Assembly (NCBI GenBank): GCA_964016985.1
Contig: OZ024828.1
Location: 79,741,225-79,805,224, forward strand
DNA: 64,000 bases
DNA from: Anodontia alba
Lineage: Eukaryota > Mollusca > Bivalvia > Lucinida > Lucinidae
Reading direction: 5' to 3'
Under the pieces are notes generated by a model. That model worked only from the letters and a program-made list of their open reading frames with translations. It was not told the DNA's origin and did not search any database. Position numbers and translations under genes: made by a program. This document shows positions 49,592-58,575 of this stretch, piece by piece. Position 1 is the stretch's first letter. Each line of letters starts with the position of its first letter.

Positions 49592-49595
49592 GCAC

Positions 49596-49626
<31 letters not shown>

Positions 49627-49756
49627 AAAAAAAAAAAAAAAACAAAAAAAAAAAAACACAAAAAACAAAAAACAAAAAAAAAAAAAAAAACAAAAAAAAA
49701 AAAAAAAAAAAAAAACAAAAAAAAAAACAAACAAAAAAACAACAAAAAACAAAAGG
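49592..49756. repeat. A/C-only low-complexity tract directly after the receptor stop codon
   Basis: From GCAC at 49592, 160 bases consist almost only of A interrupted by single C. It starts immediately after the TAA, so the 3' UTR would begin in it. Minus-strand poly-Phe frames are artefacts. Confidence 0.85.
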
Positions 49757-49984
49757 TATACAACGTTTTAACAATGGTATAAGAAAGTGATTATTCCTGT
49801 AGCTGAAGTTACTGGTACCTGATATGGGATATACGAGCCGTATCAACCGAAAATACATTTAAAAGGGCTGGATATATACCCGACAGATCTTCCACCATTT
49901 TGACAGACTAGTATTCTAATATTCTTTCAACGGTGTGGAGTGCTTTGGCTGACCATATCAATTGCCAGTCATAACGTGTCGTCA

Positions 49985-50229
49985 CATCACGAAAACATAT
50001 AGTTTTGACCCCCTTCAACTCCACCTTTATACAGTAAAACTGGGGTTTACAGGTTTACATATTAGTTTTCTTATTTCTGCTCAAAACATTTGAGCCGAGG
50101 CGGTTCTAACAAGTACCCACAATCTATATTTAAAGCAGAAATAGTAAAATTACCAGACATTTTCATCTAAAATATTTTATTTTTTGGCGTAAAACTCTCA
50201 ATATATTTGAATAGGCCTGTTTTCATAAT
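49985..50229 (+). mobile_element. Hairpin MITE, family A, diverged
   Basis: Ends CATCACGAAAACATATA and AGGCCTGTTTTCATAATT; left half of the hairpin largely lost (GCTCAAAACATTTGAGCCGA). Confidence 0.75.
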
Positions 50230-50279
50230 TACATTCCCACATTAGTCTTCTCAAGAACGTAAAATTAATTAATTCAGAT

Positions 50280-50615
50280 TTATTAGTGACTGGGAAAAGA
50301 ATAGTAGATTACTATTTTAGTACCAAACGGTAAAAATATAAGTGAAACTACCCTACATATGCCACACTCCGAAGGTATAACCATCCCGGGGTAGCAAGGG
50401 AAAGAAATATGAGTAACAAATAAGGACACAACAAACGCTACATATGAAATCACAGTCGCAAAAACAAATAAGAACTGCAACAGAGCGACCACCTCGGAAC
50501 GGTCAGTACGAAAACTACTGGGGTGGGGAGGTGGGGGGGGGGAGGGGGAAGTGTGTGTGTGTGTGTTTGTGGGGGGGGGTGGTTGGTGGGGTTGGGGGGA
50601 TGGGGGTTATCTAGT
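50280..50615. repeat. 'GAACGGTCAGT' repeat end and G-rich tract
   Basis: 50460-50515 has CAACAGAGCGACCACCTCGG and AACGGTCAGTACGAAAACTA. A G-rich, GT-containing tract runs from 50520 to 50608. Confidence 0.6.
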
Positions 50616-51048
50616 TTTAATCGCGTAAAACTAGTTCTTAATTCTGATGCGCTCCAAATTACAAATATACAGTCAAGTGCTAAGTTGATGTGCTCACAAT
50701 CGCCGCTAATGTTGGAAATTTTTATCAAATCATGAAAATAGTTAAAAACACAAGAACCGAGATAGGAACTTACTTCAAATTTTCAGTACTTGTTGATACA
50801 TTCATAATCTGTAAGGGTTGCCTTCGTTCTCTTCGGTACGAGGGTCATGCGAAAAATTCTGTCACTAATAGGCTTCCTTTGTTTTATCGTTGGTATATTT
50901 TAAAATGCTTCACTGCACTTGAATGGTGTGTTGAATAGCTAAAGTTGCCCGTTTATTTCGCACAAATTGCTTTCCAACTGACCGAGTTATTTTAAATTGA
51001 AATAGATGCAGTAATATACACTGACCAATTTACTTGTTACATTGGAAC

Positions 51049-52015
51049 ATGGACCAGAATACTGAAATTCGTAGATATATTAAATGCCGCATTAGGCTTA
51101 ATATAGATTCAAAGCAGATATTTAATTAGTTGTCTGGTATATATGGACCTCAGACCATTTCATTGCGCACAGATTTTAGGTGGGTTAAAGCTTTTAAAGC
51201 TGGCAAATTTTCTATTGAAGATGATACCCGTACTGGAAGGCCTAAACCCTCTGTTACCAAGGCTAACATCGCTGCTTAAAGGTTGAAGTCGAACAGGATG
51301 CGCGATTGTCTGTCAAGATATAGCTAGTTGTACTGGCATATCAGAAAGCAGTGTGCAAACAATTCTGAAAAAGCGTTTCGACCTGTGCGCTAGATGGGTA
51401 CCTCATTTGCTCACTGAGGAGCAAAAGACACAACGCCTTAAATGTGCCCGGGACTTTTGAAAACATACAAAGGCATAGTCGGGTTATTTCTAACTTGCTA
51501 ACAGGTGATGAAACCTGCTTGCACATGTTTGAGCCACAAAGAAGGGCTGATAATAAGCAATGGAAGCGAAAAGATAAAAAAACGCCCATGTATTGCCAAG
51601 AGAACCATAAGTTCGAAAAAGATTTTGTACGCAATTTTCTTTAATTCAAGTGGGCCGGTCGTTCAAGTGCCTTGTCCATCTGGTCATACAGTCACTAGCC
51701 TATTCTACAGGAGGCGTCCAACTTTTACATGACAACGCCTCCTCTCATAAGTGTGAGGTTGGTAAGTCTTTTTTGGCTTTTGAAAAGGTGAAAGTTTTAA
51801 ACCATCCACCTTATTCACCTGACCTGAGTCCCTGTGACTTCTTTTTATTTCCAAGGCTTAAGAAAATGCTTTCTGGAAATAAGTATATATTTGGCAGCGC
51901 TATTTATCAGTGACTCCAACAGATACCAAAAGAAGACTATTTATCTGTTTTTCGTGACTGGGTATAAGGTTACAAAAAATGTGTTTCAGTAAAGGAGGGA
52001 TACTTTGAAGGTTTG
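51049..52015 (+). pseudogene. Mariner-type transposase, left copy
   Basis: Begins MDQNTEIRRYIKCRIRLNID, with a stop after QIFN. Middle pieces GDETCLHMFEPQRRADNKQW (D of the catalytic triad in GDE) at 51508 and YAIFFNSSGPVVQVPCPSGH at 51623. A deletion near 51706 relative to the right copy shifts the frame. The C-terminal EDYLSVFRDW and KEGYFEGL remain. Non-functional. Confidence 0.75.
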
Positions 52016-52029
52016 TAATAAAAATATGT

Positions 52030-52988
52030 TTGATAAAACGTAGCACTGAAGTTATCCGAGAGAGAACTTCTAGACCTAGACTTATTTCCAGAAAGCATTT
52101 TCTTAAGCCTTGGAAATAAAAAGTAGTCACAGGGACTCAGGTCAGGTGAATAAGGTGGATGGTTTAAAACTGTCACCTTTTCAGAAGCCAAAAAAGACTT
52201 AACAACCTCACACTTATGAGAGGAGGCGTTGTCATGTAAAATGTGGACGCCTGACCATGCTTTGCTTAGTCGTTTCTTATTGTAAAACTCTTTCACTTTC
52301 TTCAGTACAGAATTCCTGTAGAATCGGCCAGTGATTGTATGACCAGATAGACAAGGCACTTGAACGACCGGCCCACTTGAATTAAAGAAAATTGCGTACA
52401 AAATCTTTTTCGAACTTATGGTTCTCTTGGCAATACATAGGCGTTTTTTTTATCTTTTCGCTTCCATTGCTTATTATCAGCCCTTCTTTGTGGCTCAAAC
52501 ATGTACACCCAGGTTTCATCACCTGTTAGCAAGTTAGAAATAATCCGACTTTTACAACCCTTGTATGTTTTCCCGGGCACATTTAAGGCGTTGTGTCTTT
52601 TGCTCCTCAGTGAGCAAATGAGGTACCCACCTTGCGTAAACCTTTCTCAGGTCCAAAAGCTTTTTTCAGAATTGTTTGCAAACTGCCTTCTGATATGCCA
52701 GTACAACTAGCTATATCTTTGACAGACAATCGCGCATTCTGTTCGATCACAATCTTTACAGCAGCGATGTTAGCCTTGGTAACAGAGGGTTTAGGCCTTC
52801 CAGTACGGGTATCATCTTCAACAGAAAATTTCCCAGCTTAAAAAGCTTTAACCCACCTTAAATCTGTGCGCATTGAAATGGTCTGAGGTTCATATATACC
52901 AGACAATTCATTAAATATCTGCTTTTAATCTATATTAAGCCTAATGCAGCATTTAATATAGCTACGAATTTCAGTCTTCTGGTCCATG
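52030..52988 (-). pseudogene. Mariner-type transposase, right copy, C-terminus missing
   Basis: Minus strand: MDQKTEIRSYIKCCIRLNID (start near 52988), AFKAGKFSVEDDTRTGRPKP, GDETWVYMFEPQ, then the open frame 51970-52401 with NSVLKKVKEFYNKKRLSKAW and LHDNASSHKCEVVKSFLASE. After the Asp-containing SPCDYFLFPRLKKMLSGNK it runs into unrelated spacer. Confidence 0.7.
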
Positions 52989-53206
52989 TTCCAATGTACA
53001 AGTAAATTGGTCAGTGTATATGACTGCATCTATTTCAATGTGAAATAACTCGGTCAGTTGGAAAGCAATTTGCACGAAATAAACGGGAATCGTTAGCTAT
53101 TCAACACACCATTCAAGTGCAGTGAAGCATTTTAAAATATACCAACGATAAAACAAAGGAAGCCTATTAGTGATAGAACATTTTGCACGACCCTAGGCTC
53201 GTAAAA

Positions 53207-53527
53207 CTAACAAGTCCCAAACACTTTTTTTTCTATTGACCATTCCATATCTATTCGTACGTTGCAGTTCGTGCGCCGGTGGTTTCATATGTGACGTTTG
53301 TTTTGTAATTGTTTATTTATCATCTCTTCTTCTTCTTTTGGTGCCTCTGTAAGGCTGTGGACTGTAACATTTCCTGCGTATCTTCAGTTATATTTTTGAT
53401 TTCAGTAGTATCCATAAGGTATTATTTGGCGGCCATTAGTCTGTACAGAGAACCCTCGTTACAACGACAGCATTTGTTTCCAAAGATGTTGCCATTAAAA
53501 TGAATTTGATATTTCTCATAGAACATA
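53207..53527. other. No gene seen
   Basis: Spacer with fragments of the CTTCTTCTTCTTTTGGTGCC type also seen near 4710; no credible frame. Confidence 0.4.
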
Positions 53528-53638
53528 TCCCAGTAAGCATTATACATAAATCTATAGCGGGTCGTTATCGACCCGTCAGGGTAGCTGACGGGCCGATAAC
53601 GGCCCGTTGTAGATTTATAAACAATGCTAGCTAGGTTG
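53528..53638. mobile_element. TACCCAGC-type palindromic MITE
   Basis: CCCAGTAAGCATTATACATA to CAATGCTAGCTAGGTTG; core GCGGGTCGTTATCGACCCGT, CAGGGTAGCTG, CGGGCCGATAACGGCCCGT. The left half-stem has TCGACCC where the right has GGCCCG, a paired change. Confidence 0.75.
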
Positions 53639-53884
53639 CTTTTTATATTTGATAGAATCACCTCAAAATTATATGATTCTTGAGGTATGAAATTCAATGT
53701 TCTTGCACAATGTTTGATCAACTGTTGCCCCTTGAGCGAAGGTTCTTGCCAGTCAAATTAATATTATAACGAATTTTGTCGTTGTAGCGAATGTCGATAC
53801 ATTTAGCGTTGACTATATTGTTTGGAATCCTTCAGATCATTTGGATTTATTTGAAAACAGAATATCACTCACCCCGGAGGTAGG

Positions 53885-54051
53885 ATACTGTACAAAATAC
53901 AGAAGATGCCAAGAAAGAGCCACCACCACAGATCAAAGTCAACCAATGACACAATGTCTACCAATGACACAATGAGTAATAACAAACAAACCATGACAGA
54001 CAATACACAAGTCTAAGACCAAAGAAAAGCACAGCAATAGGACCACGAACA
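53885..54051. repeat. Interspersed 'AGAAGATGCCAAGAAAGAGC' repeat
   Basis: Same block order as 2915-3100 (ACAGAAGATGCCAAGAAAGA, CCACCACCACAGATC, AACAAACAAACCATGACAGA); cut by the MITE at 54052. Confidence 0.5.
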
Positions 54052-54383
54052 CATCACGAAATCATGCCTATATAACGTTGACCCCCTTAAACCTCACTTT
54101 TATATAGTAAAACTGCGGTTTATAGAGGTATACATTAGTTTTCATATTTTTGCTCAAAACAGCATAGAGGCGGTTCTAACGAGTTCCCACAATCTATGTT
54201 TTGAGCAGAAAACATAGATTGTGGGTACTCATCAGAACCGCCTTGTCAAGGCGGTTCTAACGAGTACCCACAATCTACGTTTTAAGCAGAAGTATAAAAA
54301 ATATCAGAGTTTCTATCTGAAAATTTTCAGTTTTTTTTTAGGTGAAATTTTCAGTATATTTGAATTGGCGTGTTTTCGTAATG
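54052..54383 (+). mobile_element. Hairpin MITE, family A, with duplicated hairpin
   Basis: Ends CATCACGAAATCATGCC and TGGCGTGTTTTCGTAATG. The central hairpin occurs about one and a half times, with two CCCACAATCTATGTTTTGAG-type arms before 54300. Core GAACCGCCTTGTCAAGGCGG carries the paired T/A change. Confidence 0.85.
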
Positions 54384-54534
54384 AGGACACAACTTTAGGA
54401 AGCCCCTTTGCTAACAGCCAAAAGGCAATACAAAGAGCAACTAACACTTGAACCACCACCTTAGAACAGTCGTTACTAGATCTAAATCGATTTGACTGCT
54501 ACCAAATTGTAAACATCGCACTATGTCTTGCGCG

Positions 54535-55260
54535 AAACCTGATCATAGTTTGCTAATCAGGGCCTCCTCTGTACCAAACCTGATCAGGGCCTCCTCTATA
54601 CCAAGGAAAGGTTAGAGAAAAGTCCAGGGAGTACCACAATTACAAACCGCAGCCCTTCCAAGACACCAAGAGGAAGAGGTAACAGACAAAACCAAACAAG
54701 CGCAAATCGAACAAACGTACGAAAAGCACTAAGATTAGCTTTCTCTTCCCCAAGCGAGGTAACCCCAATGCTAAAAGGACTTTAAAACACAAGAACAACA
54801 TAACACAAGGTAAGACATCAAACAAATCGGCTCGTAGAATAAACCACAAAGCAACAAAGAGTAAGACTAACACGGGGACCACCGCCTTAGAACCTGATCC
54901 GAGCCTACCTTATACACCAAACCCGATCAGGGCCTCCTTTATACCAAACTTGATCAGGGCCTCCTTCATACCAAACATGATCAGGGCCTCCTCTATACCA
55001 AACCGGCACAGGACCTTCTCTGTACCCAACCTGAACAAGGCTTCCTTTATACCAAACCTCCTTTATACTCGTATCTGACCCGATCAGGGCCTTCTTTATA
55101 CCAAACCTGATCAGAGCCTCCTTTATATTTGACCCGATCAGGGCCGTCTTTATAGCAAACCTGATCAGGGCCTCCTTTATACCAAATTTGATCAGGGCCT
55201 CTACTCTATACAAAATCTGATCAGGATCTCCTTTATACCAAATCAAATCAGGGCATCTTC
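54535..55260. repeat. Minisatellite, ~28-bp unit, interrupted by repeat K
   Basis: Unit CTGATCAGGGCCTCCTTTAT then ACCAAAC repeats some 14 times, from 54538 to 54600 and 54895 to 55260. The minus-strand open frame (GGPDQVWYKGGPD-type) is a product of the 3n-incompatible repeat and is not supported as a gene. Confidence 0.85.
54609..54893 (-). mobile_element. Repeat K inserted in the minisatellite, reverse copy
   Basis: GGTTAGAGAAAAGTCCAGGG to GGACCACCGCCTTAGAAC, collinear with 8879-9199. Minus strand has an 80-codon frame (LVLLFVALWFILRADLFDVL). Confidence 0.65.
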
Positions 55261-55567
55261 TTTTCTCAAACAGAATGTCTGGAAAATGTAGAATACATGT
55301 ATATTAATGGTCAACAAAGGCTCTGATAAGGCTGAGCGAATATGCAAATACGCAAGCTGGTGTTTGCAGTTGCTTTTCGCAAGCACTCCTTCATGTTATT
55401 GATCATTAGGTTGTTCCCCATAGCAGATCTATTGGTCTTGATGTACTTGATCCGAAGATAGGGCTGTACTAGTTCTTAGTGCAACAACGTGTAAGGGATA
55501 AACGTTAATCAGCGTAACTAGTTACCCAATCCCATAATTATGTATCCAGAGTACCTGGTTTGTCTGA

Positions 55568-55640
55568 GCAAATAGTGCAAAACCAGATCAGACGCCGCTT
55601 GTTGCGGTGTCTGATCTAGATCAACACCGTTTGCCTGTTT
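55568..55640. repeat. Hairpin repeat, GATCAGACGCCGC type
   Basis: CAGATCAGACGCCGCTTGTT and GCGGTGTCTGATCTAGATC form a stem of about 22 bp. Close relatives at 26478 and 61488. Confidence 0.6.
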
Positions 55641-56542
55641 TACTTGACAAACGTTTAAGACACCTCGATAGTGGATAAATGGAACCATTCATATTCTAGG
55701 ATAAATATGGTAAAACCTCAATTAAGGTAGTTAGGGTAATTATGATACATAATGAATAGCAGTCATTGATGAGCTATATCATTTGAACGAAGTAACAAGA
55801 ACGTGGGTGTGAGAATAGGCGAACAGCAAAGGGCTTGGCTATCCCCTGAATTAGCATGGTCTCATCAGGGTCTTCATTGTTCATCGATATGTTTTGAAGT
55901 ATCTGATAATTCTGTGAGCAGAAACAACAACCCTGATCTGACTGTCCTGTTGTGCTGGCTGGTTTGGGTCCTCGATACTCTGAAATGCTACGAAGACCAG
56001 TTGCGTGACGGTATGGCTGGCAATTTATTGTTCATACTGCTTATTACAAATTATCCTACGAGAGTGGGGGCACATATTAAGCTTACTCATTTGTTTTTAT
56101 ACCTGTAATGATGATAGTTATGTTCACTATGTCAGATCCTAAAAAATGTAAAAAAAAATGATGTCAGATTGTTGGAATGATAAGAAATTGCAAAACAAAG
56201 TCAGTATGCAGTGCCCGCAAAGATACAACATGTAATGGATTAGGACGGACAAACCGACGGACGGTAATCCATAAGTCACAGCATAGTTTGTGGCAATGTT
56301 TACAAGGGTGGACAGGTGATATACGCTAAACTTACACCAAACGACGTAGTTTTAGGACTGCGTGTGCTTACTCCTTTATATGCTCTCAATAGGATGACTA
56401 CCTATCATATCAAGGAATACAGTTCCGGACAACTGGTATGTTCAGGTATCAAAGACCTAGATCAGACAGCAAATCCAGACATCAGGGTCTTTGTTCCTTT
56501 CCTCTGTATCTTGACTTACATTTTTACACATTCGTCAAGGAA
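55641..56542. other. No gene seen
   Basis: Non-repetitive flank; frames at 55803 and 56316 lack motifs and splice context. Confidence 0.45.
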
Positions 56543-56825
56543 CATCTCGAAAACATGCCTATATAATTTTGATCCCCTTAAACCCCACTTTTATATAGCA
56601 AAACTGGGGTTTACAGGGGTATACATTATTTTTCCTATTTTTGCTCAAAATCATAGATTGTAGGTACTCGTTAGAACCGCCTCGCCGAAGCGGTTCTAGC
56701 AACTACTCACAATCTATGTTTTAGGCAGAAATTTGAAAAATATCAGAGTTTTTATTTGAAAGTTTTCAGTATTTTGGAGGTGAAATTTTCTATATACGTA
56801 TTTGAATAGCCGTGTTTTCGTAATG
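56543..56825 (+). mobile_element. Hairpin MITE, family A
   Basis: Ends CATCTCGAAAACATGCC and AGCCGTGTTTTCGTAATG; core GAACCGCCTCGCCGAAGCGG. Confidence 0.85.
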
Positions 56826-57309
56826 CATTGGCACGATCGTGCGCCTTTCATGGCTCTTTTATCTTGAATGGTTGCATAATATTTTATCTGGTTAAGATGT
56901 AATGCATGTATTATTCCTTTATTGCAAAAGCAAGATAAACAAGTAAATAAATAAATAAACAAACAAAAGTTTGTCGTCGTTGTAAGGTTGGATAAACGTA
57001 TGACAAGGAGACTTTCATTCGAAATATATTTCATAGAGTAATTATATACAATTCGTGTGCCTATAATTTTCGACTTTATAACATAATTTAAACGGCAGAA
57101 ATGTCTATGGATATATCAATTTCATTCACAAATAGAAATAAAGTTACCCGGGAAAAGACACACTCACGGAGAAGTCTTCCCGACGCACTGAAAGCCATGC
57201 GTAGCAAAATAGGAACATATCTGCAATATAAGAGAAGACACACTGAGTAGCAAGGCCCGGAGGTTATATTTTTTTCATATTAAACTCAGCTGAACATGAA
57301 TTTTTTCCT
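56826..57309. other. No gene seen
   Basis: AT-rich flank with an AAAT/AAAC run at 56938-56968; nothing else recognised. Confidence 0.5.
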
Positions 57310-57537
57310 ACTGGTGATCAAGAGGTTGCAGGTTCGACCCCCGCCGGATCGGAAACATTCTTTCGTGGAGATTTGATCATGAAATATTTTCTACGGTTAT
57401 TCTCTCCCTTCCGCTGATTCAAAAAGGGCAGTTGTCAGTTTCTGGCGAAATAATGTGCCCAATACTGGTTAACCGCTTAGAGGACTGCCTGCCCAGTAAA
57501 ATTGTGGTTAGGTAAACTGACTGCGCTCGATATGACC
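57310..57537 (+). mobile_element. tRNA-derived SINE, 5'-truncated, cut by an inversion
   Basis: Box B region GCAGGTTCGACCCCCGCC then AACATTCTTTCGTGGAGATT, collinear with 11090-11295. It stops at ...ATATGACC; the missing tail is found inverted at about 57885-57930. Confidence 0.85.
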
Positions 57538-57749
57538 GGTCTACAGGGGTATACATTATTTTTTCTTATTTCTGCTTAAAACATAGATTGTTGGTATTCG
57601 TTGGAACCGCATGGGCGAGGCGGTTCTAACGAGTACCCACAATCTGTGTTTTTAGCAGAATATGAAAAATATCAGAATTTTTATCCGAAAATTTTCAGTT
57701 TTTGGTGGTAAACTTTTCAATATATTGGAATGGGCACGTTTTCATAATG
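57538..57749 (+). mobile_element. Hairpin MITE, family A, larger part, inside the inverted segment
   Basis: Starts mid-element at GGTCTACAGGGGTATACATT; ends GGGCACGTTTTCATAATG. Its other end lies at 57931-57993. Confidence 0.8.
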
Positions 57750-57884
57750 GGTTTCTTATGTACCGTTTTTATGTCTCTTTCTGGCCCCGTAGTTATAAAA
57801 CTTTTTTCGTGCTCAGCTCAGCTGAGCATAAACTTTACTCTGATAGAAATTTTCATGCTTAGCTGTGTTTAGCAAGAAAGAATT

Positions 57885-57993
57885 TGTATTTGTTTTGTGT
57901 TGAGGTTTTGCGGTCCAGTCAACCCAATGGCCATTTTACTATATAAAAGTGGGGTTTAAGGGGTCAAAATTATATAGGTATGTTTTTGTCATG
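57885..57993 (-). mobile_element. Inverted SINE tail joined to MITE family A head
   Basis: 57885-57930 is the complement of the SINE tail (CCATTGGGTTGACTGGACCG, CAAAACCTCAACACAAAAC). 57931-57993 is the complement of the MITE head (ACTATATAAAAGTGGGGTTT ... TAGGTATG). Confidence 0.8.
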
Positions 57994-57999
57994 TGCGAT

Positions 58000-58440
58000 A
58001 TCTGTGATGAAACAAAGCAACAGGCTCAATAGCGATCTCAAGCCAGAACGCAAGAAAACTGCAAACAAAATCACGATGAACCAGACCACAAACATTGCTA
58101 GTCAGGCGCTGGCCATCTGTAAAAGAAAATGAGGAGGGAGTCGTTTTATAGTCTCAGCACCGACCTACCGTCGTGCAATTAAAGAGGGAAGCAAAGTTAT
58201 CTATCATAATTGATTAACAAACGTGCATGCAGTTTTTGGTGCAGAATATCCATGTTGTAGCCTTTCTTTTTGCGCGAGTGATGATCTTTTAAATCAGTTT
58301 TACCAATAATACTTCTGAATAGATACACTATGGCCTCATAAAACTCAGGCTCGTACATATCGTCTTGCAGAAATGTTTTCCAACGAGCATTACATTTGCA
58401 ATTTAATTCCAAATGATAAAACCTAGAAAATAAAATGTGT
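58000..58440 (-). pseudogene. RT element 3' fragment
   Basis: Minus strand 58197-58412: WKTFLQDDMYEPEFYEAIVY and KKKGYNMDILHQKLHARLL, collinear with 11930-12090 and with 16164-16400. The GACCACAAACATTGCTAGTC block follows as in the other 3' ends. Confidence 0.6.
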
Positions 58441-58575
58441 TACTTAGTTTTTGGCACCTGTGCCTCAGACGTTAAGCAATAGCAACTCAATTCGGCTATT
58501 AAAAGTCTAAACGGTTACCTTTGGAAACAAAGAACACACTCACAAAAAAGATATCAGTCGATGACTCTGTTTTAT

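Larger units (their letters stand above)
50839..53201. mobile_element. Inverted pair of mariner-like transposases between outward-facing 5' TIRs
   Basis: Outer ends TACGAGGGTCATGCG (left, TA at 50837) and, complemented from 53203, TACGAGCCTAGGGTCGTGC. The left arm 50839-51884 and right arm 52080-53201 are inverted copies. Left coding pieces (plus strand): MDQNTEIRRYIKCRIRLNID, WVKAFKAGKFSIEDDTRTGR, LLHDNASSHKC (Asp) and HPPYSPDLSPCDFFLFPRL (Asp). Right coding pieces (minus strand) repeat these, including 51970-52401. Both have stops and frameshifts; the left lacks ~70 bp present in the right. Confidence 0.8.

Noticed and set aside
48566..48611. ATG at 48566 as the start of a separate intronless SEFIR protein
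   Set aside because: The AG at 48610-48611 with phase matching the transmembrane exon explains the frame; the upstream 15 codons look intronic. A short cytosolic SEFIR form cannot be excluded without transcript data.
55008..55246. Minus-strand repeat protein (IKEALIRFGIK / GGPDQVWYKG units)
   Set aside because: Comes from a 28-bp minisatellite; the unit is not a multiple of three, so the repeated peptide changes frame and meaning.
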